Of a stretch of 64,000 bases of DNA, positions 42,452 through 51,250 are shown in pieces. The translations under genes were made by a program, and so were the position numbers. The notes under the pieces are model-generated. The model had not been told where the DNA came from and did not search any database. It saw nothing but the letters and a program-made list of their open reading frames with translations. Positions within the stretch are counted from its first letter, which is position 1. Each line of letters opens with the position of its first letter. The DNA is from Variovorax sp. 54 (lineage in GTDB: Bacteria; Pseudomonadota; Gammaproteobacteria; Burkholderiales; Burkholderiaceae_C). The stretch covers positions 3,799,501 to 3,863,500 of the forward strand of contig NZ_PEFF01000001.1 of NCBI RefSeq assembly GCF_002754375.1, read 5' to 3'.

Positions 42452-45081
42452 TGCAGGTATACAAGCCGCTGTCGCTGGGGCTGCTCAGTCGCGCGGTCGA
42501 GTACCGCAAGCGCTTCGGCCTGTGCCTGAGCGGCTTCCTGCATGTGCCTTTCGAGCAGGGCGACCGCGGGCGGATCTGGGGCGAGCAGTCGCTGTGGAAT
42601 TTCGTGGCCGGCGAGATGGCGGTGCCGATGCTCGACGAGGGCATTGCCAAGCTCACGCCCGAATTCCTGGTGCACGGCCATGCGTACCCGGGGCCCGAAG
42701 CCACGCAGGGTTGCGCTGTGCGCGTGCGCCTGGGCGGCACCGAAAAAACCATCCTCGCTTTCGCCAACCGCTACTGGGACGGCGACACGCCCAAGGCCGT
42801 GCCGCCTGCCGCTGTGGAGCCGATTCCGCTGACCTGGGACAAGGCCTACGGCGGCCCCGACTACGCGCTCAATGCGGTGGGCGCGGGGCGTGTCGAGACG
42901 CAGGGGCGGCGCTGGCTGCCCAACCTGGAGCTGCCGCGGTCGCGCGTGCTCACGCCGCGCTCCGAAGTCATTCCCGCCGGCTTCGGCCCGCTCGACACCG
43001 TGCACCCGCAGCGCGTGACCTACCGCGGCACCTACGACGAAACCTACCTCCAGGCGCATTCGCCGGGCTTTCCGCCGGACCTCGACTGGAAGCATTTCAA
43101 CCTCGCCCCCAGCGACCAGTGGCTGGCCGCGCCGCTGAAGGGCGACGAGCCCTTTGCGCTGGACAACCTGCATCCCACGCAAAGCCGCATCGAAGGCCGG
43201 CTGCCTGCGTTGCGCGTGCGGATGTTCGTCAACTACAACCTCGCCGGCGGCAAGGGCGCGCCGCAGCAGCAGAAGCTGCGCGAAGTGCCGATGCGCCTCA
43301 CGACCGTCTGGTTCTTTCCGCATGCGCAGCGCATGGTGCTGGTCTTCCACGGCATGGCCGAATGCGCGGAGGACGACGGCAGTGACATCGCCGCCGTGCT
43401 CGGCGGCGTGGAGCGCCTGGGCGAAGCGAAGGACGACGCCCACTACGTCGATGTGCTCGCGCGCCGCAGCGACCCGGTGGACGGCGGCATCGAGGCCTTG
43501 AACGACACCGACCTGCTGCCGGGCGGCATCGACATGACCGATCCGTCGAGCGAGCAGGTGCAGGAGGCCTTCCAGATGGACGGCCTGCAAGGCGACGCGC
43601 AGCGCCGCCGCGCCGAGATGGAAATCCAGCTCGCCCGCGAAGCCGCCGCCGCGCAGGGCAAAGACCCCGATGCGCTGGGCCTGCAGTTGCCGCCGCCGGA
43701 AAAAACACCACCCCTGGCCGAACTGCCGGCCTACATCAAGGCCAAGCGCGAGGAAGCGCGGGTGCAGCAGTGGGCCGGCGTCGAGCGCATCGTCGACGAG
43801 CTGAAGCGCGCCATGGACCTGGAAGACGCGGGCAAGGTCGACCTGAAGAAGCTCGCGCACCGCGGACCGCCGCGCTACAACGCCGATCGGCACATGGCCG
43901 AACTGATGGCCCAGCGCAGCCAGGGCGCCGTGTTCGATGCTGCCGTGGTCGAGCGCAAGCTGGGCCAGCGCGAAGCGGCGGAGCGCGCCACCTACCTGCA
44001 AAGCGCCCATCTGCAGCCGCCCGCGTACTCGCTGCAAGGGCAGGCCGCCCTCGACGGCCGCACGCAGCTCAAGTGGATGCTCGACCACGGGCTGCGCAAC
44101 CTGCCGGGCATCGACCTCACGGGCGCCGACCTGTCGGCCCTCGACCTGCGCGACGTGAACTTCACGGATGCCTGGCTGGAGAGCGCCAACCTGCAGGGCG
44201 CCAACGTGTCGGGCGCCTGCTTTGCGCGGGCCGTGCTGGCACACGCGAAGCTCGACAAGGCGGTGGCCATCGGCACCGACTTCACGGCGGCCAACCTCGG
44301 GCGCGCCAGCCTGGCCGGCGCCGTGCTCGACGACGCCACGCTGGCCGGCACGATGTTCAGCGGCTGCGACCTGGCGAGCACGCAATTGCGCGGCGCGCGC
44401 ATCGCGGGGGCGCACCTGCTCGACACCACCTGGGGCGTGGCGGACTGGAGCCGCGTGCAGGGCGCGCAGTCGCTCTTCTACAAGCTGAAGCTGCAGGGGT
44501 TGCAGCTCACCGAGGCCGACCTCACGGGCAGCAATTTCATCGAGTGCGACCTGGGCGGCATCGACCTGCGCGGCGCGCGCCTGGGCGCCGCCACCTTTCT
44601 CCAATGCAACCTGGCCGGCGCGCGGCTCGAAGGCGCGCAGCTCGACGGCGTCGTGTTCGCCAAGGCCTGTTCGCTAGTGGGCGCCGACCTGTCGCAGGCC
44701 AGCCTCAAGAACGCCAACCTGGCCGAGGTCGATCTGCGTGGCGCCAAGCTGGTCAAGGCGCAGCTCACGGGCGCGCACCTGTCGCTGGCCCAGCTCGACG
44801 GCTGCGACGCGCGGCTGGCGAACCTCGAAGGCGCGCTGCTGCGCCGCACCGGGTTGGCCCGTGCGCGGCTGGCGGGTGCGAGCTTCAAGGACGCCGTGCT
44901 GCAGCATGCCGACCTGCGCAGCGCCGACCTGCGCCAGGCCAACCTGTTCGGCGCCGACCTGTCGCGCACCAAGCTCGACGGCGACGTGCGCTTCGACGGC
45001 GCCTTGCTCGAGCGCGTGCGCACCTGGCCGCGCCTGTCGCCCGACCAGCAGGCGCAGTACGCCGCGGAGCGACCGCTGTGA
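42451..45081 (+). CDS. DUF2169 domain protein with C-terminal pentapeptide repeats
   Basis: The 876-residue protein has an N-terminal DUF2169 domain at about residues 1-300 (FLHVPFEQGDRGRIWGEQSL, TWDKAYGGPDYALN, GFGPLDTVHPQRVTYRGTYD). A charged helical linker follows at about 370-540. At least 250 residues of A(D/N)LxxA-type pentapeptide repeats (about 550-860) fold as a right-handed beta helix. DUF2169 proteins accompany vgrG genes and are thought to act as effector adaptors or chaperones. It is coupled to vgrG by TGATG and to the next pentapeptide gene by GTGA. Whether it is cargo, adaptor or both is open. Confidence 0.85.
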   Translation: MQVYKPLSLGLLSRAVEYRKRFGLCLSGFLHVPFEQGDRGRIWGEQSLWNFVAGEMAVPMLDEGIAKLTPEFLVHGHAYPGPEATQGCAVRVRLGGTEKTILAFANRYWDGDTPKAVPPAAVEPIPLTWDKAYGGPDYALNAVGAGRVETQGRRWLPNLELPRSRVLTPRSEVIPAGFGPLDTVHPQRVTYRGTYDETYLQAHSPGFPPDLDWKHFNLAPSDQWLAAPLKGDEPFALDNLHPTQSRIEGRLPALRVRMFVNYNLAGGKGAPQQQKLREVPMRLTTVWFFPHAQRMVLVFHGMAECAEDDGSDIAAVLGGVERLGEAKDDAHYVDVLARRSDPVDGGIEALNDTDLLPGGIDMTDPSSEQVQEAFQMDGLQGDAQRRRAEMEIQLAREAAAAQGKDPDALGLQLPPPEKTPPLAELPAYIKAKREEARVQQWAGVERIVDELKRAMDLEDAGKVDLKKLAHRGPPRYNADRHMAELMAQRSQGAVFDAAVVERKLGQREAAERATYLQSAHLQPPAYSLQGQAALDGRTQLKWMLDHGLRNLPGIDLTGADLSALDLRDVNFTDAWLESANLQGANVSGACFARAVLAHAKLDKAVAIGTDFTAANLGRASLAGAVLDDATLAGTMFSGCDLASTQLRGARIAGAHLLDTTWGVADWSRVQGAQSLFYKLKLQGLQLTEADLTGSNFIECDLGGIDLRGARLGAATFLQCNLAGARLEGAQLDGVVFAKACSLVGADLSQASLKNANLAEVDLRGAKLVKAQLTGAHLSLAQLDGCDARLANLEGALLRRTGLARARLAGASFKDAVLQHADLRSADLRQANLFGADLSRTKLDGDVRFDGALLERVRTWPRLSPDQQAQYAAERPL

Positions 45082-46127
45082 AAGCCGAGACGCTCTCCTT
45101 TGCCCTGAGCATGGGCGAACCGGTCGACGGCCTGAACCTGCGCAAGGGCCAGTTCGCCCGCACCTTCCTGGGCGGCGGCGTGTTCACCCAGGCCGACCTG
45201 CAGGACGCGGACTTCCGCGAGTCGGACCTGCGCGAGAGCGTGTTCGACCAGTGCACGCTCGACGGCGCGATGTTCAGCGGCGCCAACCTGCGCCGTGCCG
45301 TGTTCAACCGCTGCAAGCTCGACCACGCCGACTTTCGCGGCGCGAACCTGCACAACGCCACCTTCAGCGAATGCGCGCTCGCGCACGCCCAGCTGGGGCA
45401 GGCCTGGCTCGGCATGGCGACGGTGTCGCGCTGCAAGCTCGACCACGCCAGCCTGGCCGGTGCCGACCTGGAAGCGGCGACGTTCACCGAGACGTCGCTG
45501 CTCGACGTGAACGCCGACGACACCCACTGGAAGCACACGACGGTGCTGCAGTGCGACTTCGCGCAGCTGACCTGGGCCCGCGCCCGCATGACGCGCAGTG
45601 CCTTCATCCAGAGTGCGATGCCCGGCCGCTCCTTCGTGGGGCTGGTGCTCGACGGCTGCCAGTTCTCTTCGGCGGACCTGAGCGGTGCGGACTTCTCAGG
45701 CACATCGATCCAGCAGTGCAACTTCCAGGGTGCGCGGGTCGGCGGCGCCAATTTCTCGCGCGCCCACGGAAGCCACGTGCTGTTCTGCGAGGCGCAGGGC
45801 GCACAGGCGAACTTCAGCGGCGCCAAGCTGCGGCAGTCGCTCTTTACGGCGGGCCAGTTCCAGGGCGCGCGCTTCGACGAGGCCGACCTGTACCAGTGCC
45901 ACTTCGCGAAAGCGCAACTGACGGGCGCCAGTTTGGTAGGGGCCGAGCTGACCTACGCCGATTTCCGCCACGCCGACCTGAGCGGCGCCGACCTGCGCCA
46001 GGCCACCTTGCTGCGCGCCTGCCTGCACGGCAGCACCACCGACAACGCCCGCATGACGGACCGCGCCCGCGCGCTCGAAACCGATCCCGAACTGGCCAAG
46101 GCCGAACGCTGGGCGGTGGTTGGCTGA
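45078..46127 (+). CDS. Pentapeptide-repeat protein of the VgrG module
   Basis: The 349-residue protein starts at GTG 45078, overlapping the upstream stop. It consists almost wholly of pentapeptide repeats (ADLQDADFRESDLRESVFDQ and similar) from about residue 25 to 330, ending with a short ARALETDPELAKAERWAVVG tail. No signal peptide or membrane segment is present. The repeat phase matches that of the previous protein, suggesting the two arose by duplication and may stack or co-assemble. Function unknown; association with the VgrG/PAAR tip is inferred from operon position. Confidence 0.85.
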   Translation: MKAETLSFALSMGEPVDGLNLRKGQFARTFLGGGVFTQADLQDADFRESDLRESVFDQCTLDGAMFSGANLRRAVFNRCKLDHADFRGANLHNATFSECALAHAQLGQAWLGMATVSRCKLDHASLAGADLEAATFTETSLLDVNADDTHWKHTTVLQCDFAQLTWARARMTRSAFIQSAMPGRSFVGLVLDGCQFSSADLSGADFSGTSIQQCNFQGARVGGANFSRAHGSHVLFCEAQGAQANFSGAKLRQSLFTAGQFQGARFDEADLYQCHFAKAQLTGASLVGAELTYADFRHADLSGADLRQATLLRACLHGSTTDNARMTDRARALETDPELAKAERWAVVG

Positions 46128-46179
46128 AGGCCACGCCGCACCGCTCGCCCGCACCTCACATGCTCCCAGGAGATCTTCC

Positions 46180-46830
46180 ATGACACACAGCAGCAACAGC
46201 ACCGCCACGGTGCCCCGCAAGCGCACCGTCGACCTCGGCGGCGTGCCGGCCGGGCCGATGCTGGCCCAGCATTGCGTCGGCCTGGTCGTCGCCAGCGACG
46301 ACGGCGGCTTCACCATCGCCAGCGGGTCGCAGCGCGTGCGCGGCCGGCGGGCCGTCAGCTGCCTGCTCGAGCCCTGCATGGGCGACACCGTGGCCGGCCT
46401 GCTGGTGGCACCCGACGAGCTGTGGGTGGTGGCCGTGCTGCAGCGTGAAGACGATGTGGAGAACGTGCTGCGCTGCCAGGGGCCGACGCGGCTGGAGGTC
46501 GAGGGCGGCGCGCTCACGCTGGCCGCCGAGCATTTCGCGTTGCGTGCGCAGACCGCCCGAGTCGCCGTGGACGACACGCAATGGGTCGGGCAGAAGCTGC
46601 ACTTCATCGGCAGCACCATCAAGCTCGTGGGCTCGGTGTTCTCGACGGTCTTCGAGCGGGTGGCGCACTTCAGCAAGAGCCACGTGCGCACCACCGAGGG
46701 CATCGACCGCGTGCAGGCGACGCACCTCGAATGCGAGGCGGAGCAACTGGCGCGCATCTCCGGCCAGCACCTGCTGCTGAACGGGCAGGACCTCGTGAAG
46801 GCGCGCGGCGGCCAGATCCATTTCGGCTGA
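46180..46830 (+). CDS. DUF3540 domain protein of the VgrG module
   Basis: The 216-residue protein matches DUF3540, found almost only beside vgrG/DUF2169/DUF4150 genes. Blocks are HCVGLVVASDDGGFTIASGS, SCLLEPCMGDTVAGLLVAPD, and the C-terminal LRCQGPTRLEVEGGALTLAA. The tail HLLLNGQDLVKARGGQIHFG resembles a VgrG-like beta-helix segment. ATG at 46180 is chosen over an upstream ATG at 46120 because AGGAG lies 7 bp before it. It may extend or cap the VgrG needle. The molecular role is not established. Confidence 0.82.
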   Translation: MTHSSNSTATVPRKRTVDLGGVPAGPMLAQHCVGLVVASDDGGFTIASGSQRVRGRRAVSCLLEPCMGDTVAGLLVAPDELWVVAVLQREDDVENVLRCQGPTRLEVEGGALTLAAEHFALRAQTARVAVDDTQWVGQKLHFIGSTIKLVGSVFSTVFERVAHFSKSHVRTTEGIDRVQATHLECEAEQLARISGQHLLLNGQDLVKARGGQIHFG

Positions 46831-46861
46831 GCCGCACCCATCACCGCAACCGGAGTCCGAC

Positions 46862-47257
46862 ATGTTCGCCAACTGCCAGATGATGGGCACCGACATGGGC
46901 TTTCCCGATGTCTGCATCACGCCGGCTGCGCCGTCGCCCATTCCCGTGCCGTACCCCAACATCGCGATGGGGCCGATGGCGATTCCCAACTGCCCGACCA
47001 TCCTCCTCATGGGCATGCCGGCACACAACCTGGGCACCACCATTCCGATGACCAACGGCGACAACGCCGGCGTCATGATGGGCGTGGCCTCGGGCACGGT
47101 GATGGGGCCGAGCCGTCACCTCACGGCCGCCTTCACCGTGCTCTTTTGCGGCATGCCGGCCACGCGCCTGACCAGCGTCTCGCTGCAGAACAGCACCAAC
47201 TGCCCCGGCGTGCGCGTCGTGCCGAGCCAGGCGCTGGTGCTGCTGCTGGCGCCGTAG
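46862..47257 (+). CDS. PAAR-like (DUF4150) spike tip protein
   Basis: The 131-residue protein matches DUF4150, a PAAR-like family that sharpens the VgrG tip. FPDVCITPAAPSPIPVPYPN, MAIPNCPTILLMGMPAHNLG and VASGTVMGPSRHL contain the Pro/Gly-rich loops. Cys and His residues (C47, C86, His80 region) could hold a metal. It has no C-terminal toxin extension, so it is a plain tip protein. It closes the vgrG-DUF2169-pentapeptide-DUF3540 module and starts 31 bp after the DUF3540 gene. Confidence 0.85.
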   Translation: MFANCQMMGTDMGFPDVCITPAAPSPIPVPYPNIAMGPMAIPNCPTILLMGMPAHNLGTTIPMTNGDNAGVMMGVASGTVMGPSRHLTAAFTVLFCGMPATRLTSVSLQNSTNCPGVRVVPSQALVLLLAP

Positions 47258-47400
47258 CGGCCCTGAACGGCTCGGTCCCCTTGAAAGGCATACCTCTTCC
47301 GGCGAGATTGCCAACGCGGCACCCGAAATGAATACTCCTTCAGCGTTTCCTGGCTTGCCGCATGCAAGCAGCGTTTGGGCGTCGCCCTGAGGGCCGGTTC

Positions 47401-49074
47401 ATGATTCAAATCACTGTTGTCACCCGGCAAGGCCTCCCGGCGGGGCCGCCGATGGCCGCGGAGTTCGGTCCCCACGGCGGAACCATCGGCCGTGCGGAGA
47501 CCAACACGCTGGTGCTCGACGATCCCGATCGCACCGTGTCGCGCGTGCATGCGCAGGTGCTGTGCCGCGACGGACAGTACGTCGTCATCGACCGCGGCAG
47601 CAACCCGATGCAGTGCAACGGCGTGTCGCTGGGCTCCGGCAAGGAGGCCGTGCTGACCGACGGCGCGCGCCTGGTGGTGGGCAGCTTCGAGCTCGCGGTG
47701 CGCGTGATGGCTGCGGCGGCGGCGCCGTCTTCGCCACAGGCCATTCCCGACACCATGTTCGGCGGTGCCTCGGCCGCGCCTGCGGCGGCTGCGTCGTCAT
47801 CGAGCGACGATCCTTTTGCCGATCTGCTGGCGGGCCTCGCACCTGCCGCCGCACCTGCGGCGCCGGCGCCTGCCGCATCTGCTGCGGCATCGGCCGATGC
47901 GATGCTGTTCCCCGACCCGATGGCCACCGGCTCGCGCAATGCGCAGGCCGCGCAGATCGATCCCTTCGCCGACCTGCTGGGCGCCGCGCCGTCGGCCGCA
48001 CCCGCCGCCGGGCTCGGCGCGCTCGACGACTTCTCGGACCTGGGCGCACCGCCCGCGCACGGCAAGGCGGCCAGCATCGATTCGCTGTTCGGCGGCACGG
48101 CCGGAGCCGGCGGCATCGGTGGCGATCCGCTTGCGCTGTCGCCGCTGGCCGATCCGCTGCTGCAGCCCAACACCGCGTCGGACGCCGACCCGATGGCCGC
48201 CTTCCAACGCACCGCGCCCGCCACGCCGGTGCCGCGTTCCGATCATTTGCCGATCGACCAGTTCGGATTTGCGCCGCCGAAGGCGATCACGCCGCCACCG
48301 CCACCACCGCCAGTTGCTGCGCCGCTGTCCAACTTCGACGACATGACGGGCCAGCCGATCCGCATCAGCGGGCCCGAGAACGCCGGCCGTGTCGCGGAGC
48401 CGCCACCGCCCCCGCCACCACCGCCTCCCGTGTACGTCGCACCGCCAGCAACCCCGGCAGCCTCGCACACACGCACCGCCTCCGACGACGAACTGCTCGC
48501 TGCCTTCCTGCGCGGCCTGGCCAGCACGCACCAGCCGCCCGAGATGCTCACGCCCGGCCTCATGGAGCGCATCGGCGCGATGCTGCGTACGTCCACCGAA
48601 GGCACGCTGCAGCTTCTGCTCACGCGCCAGGAGTTCAAGCGCGAGGTGCGCGCCGAGGTCACGATGATCGCGTCGCAGGCCAACAACCCGCTCAAGTTTT
48701 CGCCCACGGTCGAGGTCGCGCTGGCGCATCTGCTGGGGCCCGGCGTGCGCGGCTTCATGCCGCCCGAGGCCGCGATGCGCGACGCCTTCGACGACCTGCG
48801 CGCGCACCAGTTCGGCGTGATGGTGGGCATGCGCGCGGCGCTGGCCCATGTCATCGGGCGCTTCGAGCCGGCCGAACTCGAGAAGAAGATCAGCGCCAAG
48901 ACTGCGCTCGACGCGCTCTTTGCCGCCAACCGCAAGGCCAAGCTCTGGGACCAGTTCGTGGCGCTCTACGGCGGCATCGCGAGCGAGGCCGAGGACGACT
49001 TCCACAGCCTCTTCGGCAAGGCCTTCCTCGCGGCCTACGAAGAGCAGATGGCGCGCCTCAAGTCCGACACCTGA
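47401..49074 (+). CDS. tagH: T6SS FHA-domain protein TagH (Fha)
   Basis: The 557-residue cytosolic protein has an N-terminal FHA domain at about residues 1-100, with GTIGRAETNTLVL, RTVSRVHAQV and GSNPMQCNGV providing the phosphothreonine-binding residues. A long Ala/Pro-rich low-complexity linker with two polyproline runs follows. The C-terminal TagH domain is at about 355-540 (LLAAFLRGLASTHQPPEMLT, RQEFKREVRAEVTMIASQAN). Phosphorylation by the PpkA-like kinase is expected to activate secretion, and the phosphatase gene follows within 41 bp. ATG 47401 begins the FHA strand directly; an upstream frame extension is rejected. Confidence 0.92.
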   Translation: MIQITVVTRQGLPAGPPMAAEFGPHGGTIGRAETNTLVLDDPDRTVSRVHAQVLCRDGQYVVIDRGSNPMQCNGVSLGSGKEAVLTDGARLVVGSFELAVRVMAAAAAPSSPQAIPDTMFGGASAAPAAAASSSSDDPFADLLAGLAPAAAPAAPAPAASAAASADAMLFPDPMATGSRNAQAAQIDPFADLLGAAPSAAPAAGLGALDDFSDLGAPPAHGKAASIDSLFGGTAGAGGIGGDPLALSPLADPLLQPNTASDADPMAAFQRTAPATPVPRSDHLPIDQFGFAPPKAITPPPPPPPVAAPLSNFDDMTGQPIRISGPENAGRVAEPPPPPPPPPPVYVAPPATPAASHTRTASDDELLAAFLRGLASTHQPPEMLTPGLMERIGAMLRTSTEGTLQLLLTRQEFKREVRAEVTMIASQANNPLKFSPTVEVALAHLLGPGVRGFMPPEAAMRDAFDDLRAHQFGVMVGMRAALAHVIGRFEPAELEKKISAKTALDALFAANRKAKLWDQFVALYGGIASEAEDDFHSLFGKAFLAAYEEQMARLKSDT

Positions 49075-49114
49075 AGACCCCCAGAACCACCCCAGCACAC
49101 GCGAGGCACCCCGC

Positions 49115-49942
49115 TTGGAAATCGAAATCGTCACGCTCTCCCGGCAGGGCGGCCGCACCTACAACGAGGACGTGCACGGACACTGGCACGACGAGCGCTA
49201 CGTCGCCTGCCTGGTGGCCGACGGCGCGGGCGGCCACGGCGGCGGCGACGTGGCGGCCGCCACGGTGCGCGCCAGCATGCTCGGCGGTTTCTCCACCGCG
49301 CCCTCGCTGGACGAGGCCACGCTGCGCGCGCTGGTCGAACGCGCCAACCTCGATGTGGTGGCGCGCCAGGCCGAAGGCGGCAAGCTCGCCGGCATGCGCT
49401 CCACGGTGGTGTTCGCGGTGATCGACCTGGAGCGCGAGGCGCTGGCCTGGGTCCACAGCGGCGACAGCCGCGCCTACCTGTTCCGCGGCGGGGCCATCGT
49501 GGCGCGCACCACCGACCACAGCCTGGTGCAGCAGATGGTCGCGGGCGGCATGCTCGACGAAGAGGGTGCGCGCCTGCATCCGCAGCGCAACATGCTGCTG
49601 TCGGCACTGGGCTCGATCGAGGAGGCGCCCGACATCGCGGTGTCCGACCGCATGCGCCTGGTGCCCGGCGACGTGCTGCTCTTGTGCAGCGACGGCGTGT
49701 GGGAGCCGCTGGGCGACGAGTGCCTGGTCGACACGCTGCACGCCTCGCGCACGCCGAGCCAGTGGACCGAGCTGCTCGACGCGCAGATCAAGGCCAATGC
49801 CAAGCCCGGCCACGACAACTACACGGCACTGGTGCTGTGGGTGATCCGGGACGACAGCGACGAGACACGGCTACTCACCATCACCGACGAGCAGCCGGCG
49901 CCGGGGACTGCAGGCACGGCACCCGGCGACACGCTGCCCTGA
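49115..49942 (+). CDS. pppA: PP2C-family phosphatase (PppA-like) of the T6SS
   Basis: The 275-residue phosphatase probably dephosphorylates the FHA protein and switches T6SS off. All metal-binding motifs are present: GRTYNEDVHG, VADGAGGHGGG, HSGDSRAYL, LLCSDGVWEPL and GHDNYTALV. The TTG start at 49115 gives MEIEIVTLSRQGGR and has GAGG 8 bp upstream; no ATG or GTG is suitably placed. It is the last gene of the plus-strand T6SS operon and is followed by a strong hairpin. Confidence 0.9.
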   Translation: MEIEIVTLSRQGGRTYNEDVHGHWHDERYVACLVADGAGGHGGGDVAAATVRASMLGGFSTAPSLDEATLRALVERANLDVVARQAEGGKLAGMRSTVVFAVIDLEREALAWVHSGDSRAYLFRGGAIVARTTDHSLVQQMVAGGMLDEEGARLHPQRNMLLSALGSIEEAPDIAVSDRMRLVPGDVLLLCSDGVWEPLGDECLVDTLHASRTPSQWTELLDAQIKANAKPGHDNYTALVLWVIRDDSDETRLLTITDEQPAPGTAGTAPGDTLP

Positions 49943-49952
49943 GGGCACACAG

Positions 49953-49979
49953 AAAAAACGCCGCCTTGAAGGCGGCGTT
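49953..49979 (-). terminator. Rho-independent terminator between the convergent T6SS operons
   Basis: A 9-bp perfect stem AACGCCGCC / GGCGGCGTT (49957-49965 and 49971-49979) with a 5-base loop is flanked on the left by a run of six A (49953-49958). Read from the minus strand this is a GC stem followed by a T run, a classic terminator for the hcp/tssABC operon. For the plus strand there is no good T run after the stem, so termination of the pppA operon there would be weaker. Confidence 0.8.
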
Positions 49980-50005
49980 GTCTCGATGCACCGATATCGG
50001 CGTCC

Positions 50006-50542
50006 TCAGGGATTGAAGACCGGCTTCTTCTTCGGTGGGTGGTAGGCGTATTGCGCCGGGACCTTCTTGCGCTGGTGCAGCGCATTGCGCAGCCCGATCG
50101 GCGTTTCCGGGTTGTTCGGCAGGTCGCGGTACGAATACACGCCGGTGTCGAGGTCGCCGAAGTGGCAGTACCGCGACAGCAGGGTCAGCGCATAGGGCTC
50201 GTGCTGGATCGGGCTGTACGACGATCCGAAGAACGGGTCCATGCGATGGTCCGGCCGCATGCTCCAGGCGTCCGCCGCGCGCAACGTGTCCTGGAAGTGG
50301 TCGATGTAGCGCTGCGTCAGCGGACCGTAGCGGCCGTCGACCACCAGTGCTGCCGTATCCCCGGGCGGAAAGTAGCGTTGCGAGCGGCCCTCGCCCGGGT
50401 TGCCTTCGTGGTCGAAGTACAGGATGTTGAACAGTGACTGGATCAGCATGACGTCGGCCTGGCCGTTGGTGCCGGTGCCACCCACTGCCCAGTCGAGGTT
50501 GTAGGCCGACCCACCCAGCTTGGTGATGTACGTGTGTGCCAT
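50006..50542 (-). CDS. Small protein with peptidoglycan-binding-like region, next to hcp
   Basis: The 178-residue protein has no signal peptide. ADVMLIQSLFNILYF followed by LVVDGRYGPLTQRYIDHFQ fits the helical pattern of PG_binding_1 domains (D.xVxxLQxxL ... G.fGpxTxxaVxxFQ), with an insertion between. The C-terminal half (DPFFGSSYSPIQHEPYALTL, RDLPNNPETPIGLRNALHQR) is unfamiliar and ends lysine/proline-rich. A strong AAGGAG precedes its ATG. It is 76 bp downstream of hcp in the same operon and is followed by a terminator. It might be Hcp-delivered cargo or a cell-wall factor; this is an inference. Confidence 0.6.
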   Translation of the reverse strand: MAHTYITKLGGSAYNLDWAVGGTGTNGQADVMLIQSLFNILYFDHEGNPGEGRSQRYFPPGDTAALVVDGRYGPLTQRYIDHFQDTLRAADAWSMRPDHRMDPFFGSSYSPIQHEPYALTLLSRYCHFGDLDTGVYSYRDLPNNPETPIGLRNALHQRKKVPAQYAYHPPKKKPVFNP

Positions 50543-50618
50543 GTGTGCTCCTTGGGCTGGCGGGCGCGACCGGGCACCGGGGCCCGGTCCTCGTTGTCGC
50601 GCAGCGCCGGAAGGGGAC

Positions 50619-51098
50619 TTATCGGATTTCGGTGGAAGAGGTATTCCAGCCGAACTTCACGTCACCCGTGGTGGCGCCCTTGTCGTTCTGGGCCTTGTAG
50701 GCGAACTCGATGTCCTTGTAGCTCACCGCGACGTTTTCCATCACGTCGCCGCCCTGCGAGCCGGCCGGCGCGACGTGGGAGATGAAGACTTCCTTCATCG
50801 TGACCTTCAGGTACTCGCCCTGGCCGTCGCCGGCCTTGCGGCAGGTCAGCACGGCGTCCTTGAAATGCTTGCCGCTCACGCAGTTCTTGGCCAGCACCGG
50901 CGATGCCTTGTCGAAGGTGTGCACGAAGCTGAAGCTGCCCGGCGTCGCCTTGCCCTTGCCCGAGCCGCCGCCCGAGGAAGCGCCCGAGGCGTTGCTCACG
51001 TCCCATGACCAGGACAGGACTTCGATCTCGTCCTTGTGATCCTTGTGGGTGGATTCACCAGTGACGCCGTCGAACTTGATGTGAAAGTCAGAAGACAT
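50619..51098 (-). CDS. hcp: T6SS tube protein Hcp (TssD)
   Basis: The 159-residue protein forms the hexameric rings of the inner tube. DFHIKFDGVTGESTHKDH, EIEVLSWSWDVSN, GSFSFVHTFDKASPVLAKNC, KAGDGQGEYLKVTMKEVFIS and the end KFGWNTSSTEIR all match canonical Hcp. CCAAGGAGTAGGAAC provides a strong ribosome-binding site, as expected for an abundant protein. It lies 152 bp downstream of tssC; that gap has a weak imperfect hairpin just after the tssC stop (about 51212-51235) but no convincing separate promoter. Confidence 0.96.
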   Translation of the reverse strand: MSSDFHIKFDGVTGESTHKDHKDEIEVLSWSWDVSNASGASSGGGSGKGKATPGSFSFVHTFDKASPVLAKNCVSGKHFKDAVLTCRKAGDGQGEYLKVTMKEVFISHVAPAGSQGGDVMENVAVSYKDIEFAYKAQNDKGATTGDVKFGWNTSSTEIR

Positions 51099-51250
51099 GT
51101 TCCTACTCCTTGGAGCCCGACTGCATGCGGGCAGTTGATGATCGAAACGAAAAAATTGGCTGCCGGTGCCGAGGGGGAAGTCTCGATGTCCGGCAGTTAC
51201 TCATAGAACGAAACGGAAGCGGGATTTCAAGAAGATTCCGCAGATTTTTT

